In this document: one piece after another, positions 15,040 through 19,585 of the stretch
How positions within the stretch are numbered: position 1 is the stretch's first letter
Layout of the letters: every line of letters begins with the position of its first letter
From: Paradesertivirga sp965650335
Lineage (GTDB): Bacteria; Bacteroidota; Bacteroidia; Sphingobacteriales; Sphingobacteriaceae
Length of the DNA: 19,585 nucleotides
Direction of reading: 5' to 3'
Assembly: GCA_965650335.1 (NCBI GenBank)
Contig: CBFGOI010000089.1
Location: forward strand, 1-19,585
Translations under genes and position numbers: made by a program
The notes under the pieces: generated by a model
Database searches by the model: none
What the model saw: the letters and a program-made list of their open reading frames with translations, nothing else
Told to the model about the DNA's origin: nothing

Positions 15040-15402
15040 CTATAATTTGCTCACCGTTAATTTTCTTAAAAACCCATGAATCATCTTTATTTCTTCTTCA
15101 AGAGAATTTTCAAAAACTAGCAATGCTTGGCCGTCTGCCCAATTCATTTCTTTAATTATTACCAAATAAGTTTGGACTTCAAAAGCTGAGCCTAAAGCGA
15201 TTTGCAAAAATCTTGCATAATCTCTTTCGCTCGTTCGACTGCTCCCTTCGGCGATATTTGCAGGTATGGAAACGGCTGCTCTGGTTAACTGCGATATCAA
15301 TCCGTATTTTTCTTCTTTAGGAAGACAATCTGACAATAGGTAGGATTGTTTTACTAAGTCGATGCCCTTACGCCAAATAATTAATTCTTTGTAGTTCTTC
15401 AT
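15040..15402 (-). CDS. Four-helix-bundle protein, S23/IVP (23S rRNA intervening sequence) family
   Basis: The 120-residue protein shows the family signatures in order: YKELIIWRKGIDLV near the start, YGLISQLTRAAVSIPANIAEG in part in the middle, then SERDYARFLQIALGSAFEVQTYL. Members fold as four-helix bundles and form pentamers; the family was first seen in intervening sequences of 23S rRNA genes and relatives serve as Avd accessory proteins of diversity-generating retroelements. Their cellular role when free-standing, as here, is unknown. No reverse transcriptase or rRNA is in the window. The gene sits inside an efflux operon in the same direction, flanked by TTAGC/GCTAA repeats, and is the only unrelated member, so it was probably inserted. 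The length is normal. Confidence 0.9.
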   Translation of the reverse strand: MKNYKELIIWRKGIDLVKQSYLLSDCLPKEEKYGLISQLTRAAVSIPANIAEGSSRTSERDYARFLQIALGSAFEVQTYLVIIKEMNWADGQALLVFENSLEEEIKMIHGFLRKLTVSKL

Positions 15403-15423
15403 TGTTTAGTTTAATAGTAAAAA

Positions 15424-15449
15424 GCTAATAGCCATCAGCTAACGACTAA
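15424..15449. repeat. Cluster of GCTAA units right of the four-helix-bundle gene
   Basis: GCTAA occurs at 15424-15428 and 15438-15442, with a variant ACTAA at 15445-15449. These are the complement of the TTAGC units on the other side of the gene. They fill most of the gap before the ATPase stop codon at 15459. Confidence 0.5.
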
Positions 15450-15458
15450 CAGCCCTCT

Positions 15459-16202
15459 TTATTCCGTTCTTTCCGCTTTTCTTGCCAGCTTCAAAAAAAC
15501 TTCATCCATAGACTTTGCCTCCAGATTTGCTTTCAGAGCCTTTGGAGTATCTAAAGCTTCTATTTTTCCGTCTACCATAATGGATACGCGATTGCAATAT
15601 TCTGCTTCATCCATGTAATGAGTGGTAACGAAAATGGTGATTCCTCGTTCTGAAGCTTCGTAAATTAGGTTCCAAAATTCACGACGGGTAACCGGGTCAA
15701 CGCCGCCGGTGGGCTCATCCAAAAAGACGATACTTGGTTCGTGAAATATGGCTACTGAAAATGCGAGCTTTTGTTTCCAGCCCAGAGGCAGCGATTTAAC
15801 CAATTTTTTTGCTTCCTGCTCAAGATGAAGCTCGGCTAGAACGTATTCAGTTTTTTGTTTGATAAAAGAATCGCTTTTGCCATAAATTCCGCCATAGAAT
15901 TGCATGTTCTCCTTAACCGTTAAATCTTCATACAATGAAAACTTCTGACTCATGTATCCAATGTTTTTTTTGATGTCTTCTGTCTGTTTGTAAACGTCAA
16001 AGCCGGCAACAGACGCTTTTCCTGAAGTGGGAATAGATAATCCGCAAAGCATTCGCATAGCTGTTGTTTTTCCTGCTCCATTGGCCCCCAGAAAACCAAA
16101 AATCTCACCTTTATTTACCTCAAAAGAAATGGCATCGACAGCGGTAAATTGGTCAAAGCGCTTGGTGAGATTCTCGGTAATAATTACAGTTTCACTATTC
16201 AT
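15459..16202 (-). CDS. ABC transporter ATPase, second of pair (YbhF C-half-like)
   Basis: The 247-residue cytoplasmic ATPase has Walker A GANGAGKTT (39-47), Walker B VFLDEPTGGVDP and a switch histidine in TTHYMDEAEYC. The ABC signature is LPLGWKQKL rather than LSGGQ. The same form is found in the C-terminal ATPase domain of tandem proteins such as E. coli YbhF, so it is a family feature and not a defect. The start overlaps the end of the other ATPase gene by 8 bases, which fits translational coupling and a heterodimer. Together they should power the two ABC-2 permeases encoded further along the operon. Between it and those permeases lies the four-helix-bundle gene. Confidence 0.93.
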   Translation of the reverse strand: MNSETVIITENLTKRFDQFTAVDAISFEVNKGEIFGFLGANGAGKTTAMRMLCGLSIPTSGKASVAGFDVYKQTEDIKKNIGYMSQKFSLYEDLTVKENMQFYGGIYGKSDSFIKQKTEYVLAELHLEQEAKKLVKSLPLGWKQKLAFSVAIFHEPSIVFLDEPTGGVDPVTRREFWNLIYEASERGITIFVTTHYMDEAEYCNRVSIMVDGKIEALDTPKALKANLEAKSMDEVFLKLARKAERTE

Positions 16203-17118
16203 GTGCTTTCATTAAGGAAATAAAACAATCTTCAATGTCGGGCTGAACGGGATTCACTTCAGCATCATGATAGCCTTTATTTTCTAAAAATTGAACAACA
16301 GCTGGCAAGCCTGTACCTTTTTTCAATACCAAATGATGGTACTCGCCAAAAGCATACACATCTTCAGTGCCCTCAAAGTTCTTCAAGTCGTTCAAAATGC
16401 GAAACATTTTACCCGAACGTACGGCTAATAGCTCTTTTCCAAAGTCGTCAACAATGCCGGAAGGCTTGTTAATAGATAAGATTTGGCCGGTTTGTATTAA
16501 AGCTACCCGATCGCAAAGTTCGGCTTCATCCATATAAGGCGTGGAAACCAGAATTGTTATGCCCTGTTTTTTTAAATTCTTTAACATATCCCAAAACTCC
16601 TTGCGGGAAACTGCGTCAACACCTGTAGTTGGTTCATCCAGAAATAAAACAGAGGGACGATGAATTAAAGCGCAGCTTAAAGCAAGCTTCTGCTTCATTC
16701 CGCCCGAGAGCTTGCCGGCTCTGCGGTCTTTAAATGGTTCAATCTGTGAATAAATGTCTTTTATTAAATCATAATTTGCTTCGATTGAGGTTTCAAAAAT
16801 GGTCGCAAAAAATTCTAGATTTTCAGCCACCGTTAAATCCTGGTAAAGAGAAAACCGCCCGGGCATATAACCCACCCGTCTGCGGATGTCTTTATAATTT
16901 TTAACCACATCAAAGCCATCAACAGAAGCATTGCCTCTGTCAGCCAGCAAAAGCGTTGTCAGTATTCTGAATAAACTTGTTTTACCGGCGCCATCAGGGC
17001 CGATTATACCGAACAATTCGCCCTGTTCAACTTCAAAAGAAATATCGTTTAAAGCTTCAGTAAGGGCTTTCTTCGCGTCATATGTTTTTACCAGATGTTC
17101 TACTACAACTGCTTTCAT
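16195..17118 (-). CDS. ABC transporter ATPase, first of pair (YbhF N-half-like)
   Basis: From the ATG at 17118 the protein has 307 residues. It has Walker A GPDGAGKTS (40-48), signature LSGGMKQKL, Walker B LFLDEPTTGVDA and the D-loop and switch region VSTPYMDEAELC, in which the usual switch histidine is replaced by proline (STPYMDE where the partner has TTHYMDE). The extra C-terminal 60-70 residues form a regulatory-type extension. The GPDG loop and LSGGMKQK match the N-terminal domain of YbhF-type tandem ATPases. The ATG overlaps the adaptor stop codon by one base (TGATG). A TTG at 17121 is in frame but unlikely to be used. With the switch histidine missing, this site may hydrolyse ATP poorly, leaving the partner as the main motor. 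Confidence 0.92.
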   Translation of the reverse strand: MKAVVVEHLVKTYDAKKALTEALNDISFEVEQGELFGIIGPDGAGKTSLFRILTTLLLADRGNASVDGFDVVKNYKDIRRRVGYMPGRFSLYQDLTVAENLEFFATIFETSIEANYDLIKDIYSQIEPFKDRRAGKLSGGMKQKLALSCALIHRPSVLFLDEPTTGVDAVSRKEFWDMLKNLKKQGITILVSTPYMDEAELCDRVALIQTGQILSINKPSGIVDDFGKELLAVRSGKMFRILNDLKNFEGTEDVYAFGEYHHLVLKKGTGLPAVVQFLENKGYHDAEVNPVQPDIEDCFISLMKAHE

Positions 17119-18059
17119 CAATCTGGTAAATTAAGAAGCACTTCCCCATACATGCCGATTTTCAAAAAGCCATCGTTTTTTACTTTAACCTTCATTGCAT
17201 ACACAAGATTGGCTCGTTCATCTTTGGTTTGAATGGTCTTGGGAGTAAATTCTGCCTTGTCAGAAATTGAAATAATTGTACCTGTGTATTCTTTATAATC
17301 ATCAGCACCTTTATCTACCCGTATTTTTACCTGTTGGCCAAGTTTAATTTCAGATAGCTGGCTGCCGCTGATGTAAGCACGAAGTGTTATGGTAGACAGA
17401 TCTGCTATTTTGTATAATGCTTTTCCCGGCGAGGTAATTTCACCAGCTTCAGCATACTTTGTTAGTACGACTCCGTTTTGCGGGTTGGTGATATTAGCCC
17501 GTTTAATTTGGTCATTTAACTGTTCAGCCCGTTTTGCTAAAGGTAGACGCTCGCTTAACACAGATCGATTTTGAGTTGAAACTGCGCTCTCCTGAACCTT
17601 AATCTGCTGCTTAGTAACGTTCATCTGCTTTTGCAGAACATCAATTTGAGCATTCATGTCGTCCAGTTGTTTCCCGGTCGCGGCATCCTGTTTTAACAAA
17701 TTTTCAATTCGTCTGCGCTCATGTTGTAATGTTGAAAGCTGGGATCTTTGAACTGCTAATTGATCTTTTAACAGAGTGATCTGTGGATTTACATCCGCTG
17801 TTTTCTGATGTAGAGCTTGAATGCTAGCTTCTACCTGTTCCTTTTGCAAAACCAGATTCTCTGCATCAATAATTCCAACTACTTTATTTTGAGGAATCTG
17901 TTGTCCTTCTTCAATATCAAACGACAAAATCTTTCCCGCCACTTCAGAAGAAACGACTACTTCGTCGGCCTCAAATGTGCCTGATGCGTCGACTTTATCT
18001 CCATTCGAATTACATCCAAACAGGAATGCAATGCTTAGTATTAGTAATATCCGGTTCAT
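17118..18059 (-). CDS. HlyD-type periplasmic adaptor lipoprotein (YbhG-like)
   Basis: The 313-residue protein begins with a lipoprotein signal, cleavage before C16 in the lipobox LFGC. It continues with a first half-lipoyl segment (GTFEADEVVVSSEVAGKILS), a long coiled-coil hairpin (about 68-188, rich in Gln, Leu and Lys), the second half-lipoyl segment (NITNPQNGVVLTKYAEAGE) and beta-barrel domains to the end. This is the layout of membrane-fusion proteins that bridge an inner-membrane ABC pump and a TolC-type outer-membrane duct. The TolC-like gene ends three bases before its ATG and the first ATPase start overlaps its stop, so the operon is tightly packed here. The lipid anchor replaces the membrane helix of many relatives. 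Confidence 0.93.
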   Translation of the reverse strand: MNRILLILSIAFLFGCNSNGDKVDASGTFEADEVVVSSEVAGKILSFDIEEGQQIPQNKVVGIIDAENLVLQKEQVEASIQALHQKTADVNPQITLLKDQLAVQRSQLSTLQHERRRIENLLKQDAATGKQLDDMNAQIDVLQKQMNVTKQQIKVQESAVSTQNRSVLSERLPLAKRAEQLNDQIKRANITNPQNGVVLTKYAEAGEITSPGKALYKIADLSTITLRAYISGSQLSEIKLGQQVKIRVDKGADDYKEYTGTIISISDKAEFTPKTIQTKDERANLVYAMKVKVKNDGFLKIGMYGEVLLNLPD

Positions 18060-18062
18060 CGT

Positions 18063-19331
18063 TTAAATTCCTGCTATAATGTTATAGTTCAACTTCGCTT
18101 GTAATAATTGCAACTGATGTGTAATAAGCAGTTGTTTTGCCTGGTCTTCGGCGTTTACCTCCCGCAAATAATCAGACGTGCTAATCACCTGGTTTTCCAA
18201 CTGGACTTTAGCTGCGGCTTTAACTTTTTCGCGCAAAGCGATGATCTGTTTATCTGACATAATTAGTTCCTGAATCTTTTCTATTTCAGATTCCTGCTGT
18301 GTTAATTGTGTATTCGTGTTGAGTAGAAACACATCTTTTTGAAGACCAATAGTCTTTGAACTAATATCAATCAGCTGCTTCTCTTTGTTATAAGTATAAA
18401 GATTGCTTATGTTCCAGTTGAGGCGTATCCCGGCAATATAAAACCAGTCGAATTCATTTTTAAGCATGTTTAGGCCGGGCCGGCCGTATCCTCCTTGACC
18501 AAACAGATTCGCTTTAGGAAGATTTTTTGCAATTAATAATTTCTTTTGTTGGTTTACTAAGTCGGTTTGTTTTTGAAAGAGGTTCAGTTCTGGTCTTTTA
18601 ATTTCGGTTAAAACCTGCTCTATCTGTGGAATTTGAAGTTGAATATTGCTATCCAGATCCTGACCCAGAAACAAACCTAAGGTTTTTATTAAGCCCTTTC
18701 GGGATGATTTTAATTCAATACTTCGTTGATCGGTTTTCAGCAGTTCGGCCTGGAGGATATAGAGATTTGAATGGAGGCTTACACCATTTTTAACCAAAGC
18801 TTCAGTTTTTTGAAGCCCGGTTTGAATGTCTGATTTCACCAGCTGAATTTGTTTCATCTGTTCTTCCAGCAATAATATTCCAAGATATAGTTGGTTGATT
18901 CTCTCCTGAAGTTTATATAGTTCTACCTCTATTTTTTCATCCTCAACAAGCGCATTTAACTTCTGTAATTGCTTTTGACTGTGAATTAAACCTCCATCAA
19001 AAACTGTTTGACTAATATCCGCGGTTGCTTTATACTGATCCTTGCTCAAAGGATTTATAGAAACACCAGGAAGAGGAATATTTACCTGGGTAACGTTTGA
19101 TTGGTAGGTGGCCTGCCCATTCAAATTTATTTGGGGCAGATAAGCCTTGATCAAATTTTGAAGAGTAAGATTGGCAGTTTGCCTGATCAAATCTTTTTGT
19201 TTTACCGCAGGATAATTTTCTCTGGCTAGTTTTTGCGCCTCAGGCAAACTTAGCTCTTGCGCACTCAAGAGAGATGGAAGCAGTAATACGCCAATGCTAA
19301 CCAGACTATTTAACCATGCAGTTAATTTCAT
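18063..19331 (-). CDS. TolC-family outer-membrane efflux protein
   Basis: The 422-residue protein has a signal peptide (about 1-25, ending LLSAQ) and two similar halves rich in long amphipathic helices, as in TolC: LSLPEAQKLARENYPAVKQK starts the first, with the outer-membrane strand region INLNGQATYQSN, and the second carries ANLFGQGGYGRPGLNML and FDWFYIAGIRLNWNI. Trimers form a duct across the outer membrane and periplasm. The length is typical. It is the first structural gene of the efflux operon in the window, 11 bases after the stop of the TetR-type gene and 3 bases before the adaptor. The direct presence of a dedicated TolC partner is usual for Bacteroidota pumps and differs from the E. 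coli ybh operon. Confidence 0.93.
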   Translation of the reverse strand: MKLTAWLNSLVSIGVLLLPSLLSAQELSLPEAQKLARENYPAVKQKDLIRQTANLTLQNLIKAYLPQINLNGQATYQSNVTQVNIPLPGVSINPLSKDQYKATADISQTVFDGGLIHSQKQLQKLNALVEDEKIEVELYKLQERINQLYLGILLLEEQMKQIQLVKSDIQTGLQKTEALVKNGVSLHSNLYILQAELLKTDQRSIELKSSRKGLIKTLGLFLGQDLDSNIQLQIPQIEQVLTEIKRPELNLFQKQTDLVNQQKKLLIAKNLPKANLFGQGGYGRPGLNMLKNEFDWFYIAGIRLNWNISNLYTYNKEKQLIDISSKTIGLQKDVFLLNTNTQLTQQESEIEKIQELIMSDKQIIALREKVKAAAKVQLENQVISTSDYLREVNAEDQAKQLLITHQLQLLQAKLNYNIIAGI

Positions 19332-19342
19332 TATAAATTTTT

Positions 19343-19585
19343 TTAAAGTTTAATTGCCTGAATTATAAATTGAGGAACGAGGATTTTTCTTTCATGCATC
19401 AATTCTAAAAACTGTTTATCATTAATTCCAGCAACCATTTGTAACATGGGTTTCCCTATAAAAGGGAAAACACAAAGCGACATCAGATTCATAAGTAATT
19501 GTGCCGGGTTTATCGGCCGAATTTCTTTTTTTTCAATTGCCTCCTGTATCTGTTCAATGAATTTCCCGATTTTTGGTTTTTCTCC
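19343..19585 (-). CDS. TetR/AcrR-type transcriptional regulator, C-terminal end only
   Basis: The - strand is open from the window edge to a TAA at 19343, giving 80 residues; the start and the helix-turn-helix lie outside. The visible part (GKFIEQIQEAIEKKEIRPIN, then a hydrophobic LLMNLMSLCVFPFIGKPML segment and an ERK-containing end) looks like the ligand-binding and dimerisation helices of TetR-family repressors that head efflux operons. It lies 11 bases before the TolC-like gene in the same direction, so it probably is the first gene of the operon and controls it. The call rests on the C-terminal pattern and the position, without sight of the DNA-binding domain. Confidence 0.7.
   Translation of the reverse strand, partial: GEKPKIGKFIEQIQEAIEKKEIRPINPAQLLMNLMSLCVFPFIGKPMLQMVAGINDKQFLELMHERKILVPQFIIQAIKL

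Noticed and set aside
15040..15402. Diversity-generating retroelement signalled by the four-helix-bundle (Avd-like) protein
   Set aside because: No reverse transcriptase, template repeat or variable repeat was found in the window, so the gene is treated as a free-standing S23/IVP member.
15459..16202. ABC ATPase with a broken signature motif
   Set aside because: LPLGWKQ in place of LSGGQ is a regular feature of the C-terminal domain of YbhF-type tandem ATPases, so it is not a sign of decay.

Overview
The window looks like part of the chromosome of a Bacteroidota species, probably of the Sphingobacteriaceae (Pedobacter-like). This is inference. It rests on AT-rich intergenic DNA, several exact matches to the Bacteroidota -7 promoter element TAnnTTTG, few Shine-Dalgarno sequences, a split pdhA/pdhC pair, and a four-helix-bundle (S23/IVP) gene with flanking TTAGC repeats. 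No rRNA, tRNA, CRISPR array, transposase or phage gene was seen.

Left part (1-4939, all + strand): the 3' end of a secreted-type serine hydrolase (beta-lactamase/DD-peptidase fold) with a hairpin terminator; a single-domain response regulator; a YbaB/EbfC nucleoid-associated protein; then pdhA (pyruvate dehydrogenase E1 alpha) and pdhC (E2 with two lipoyl domains), closed by a strong intrinsic terminator. The E1 beta and E3 genes are not here.

Middle part (5094-9936): a cell-surface sugar cluster. Four + strand genes with short gaps or overlaps encode a GT2 polyprenyl-phosphate-type glycosyltransferase with two C-terminal membrane helices, a SAM methyltransferase, a FdtA/QdtA-like cupin 3,4-ketoisomerase and a FdtB/QdtB-like PLP aminotransferase. 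The last two would make a dTDP-3-amino-3,6-dideoxyhexose. Convergent to them is a multi-spanning GT-C-like membrane protein. Directly upstream of it lies an unlisted relic: the C-terminal third of an LPG-synthase-type (UPF0104, flippase-like) membrane protein, truncated and broken by an in-frame TAG. The cluster looks partly decayed or rearranged.

10136-12607: a secreted two-lobe aspartyl protease with a C-terminal PDZ domain and a non-ATG start, convergent with a secreted FAD-dependent oxidoreductase-like protein that has a degenerate dinucleotide-binding glycine motif.

Right part (12701-19585, all - strand): a complete efflux operon read right to left: TetR-type regulator (C-terminal end only), TolC-like outer-membrane protein, lipoprotein HlyD-type adaptor, two ABC ATPases and two ABC-2 permeases. 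It resembles E. coli ybhGFSR, with the tandem YbhF ATPase split into two genes and a TolC partner added. Junctions are overlapping or tight except between the second ATPase and the first permease, where a four-helix-bundle gene sits among short inverted repeats and a small tandem duplication, like an inserted cassette.

No wholly new system could be demonstrated. The points most worth a second look are the flippase relic, the cassette inside the efflux operon, the incomplete amino-sugar cluster, and the degenerate FAD motif.
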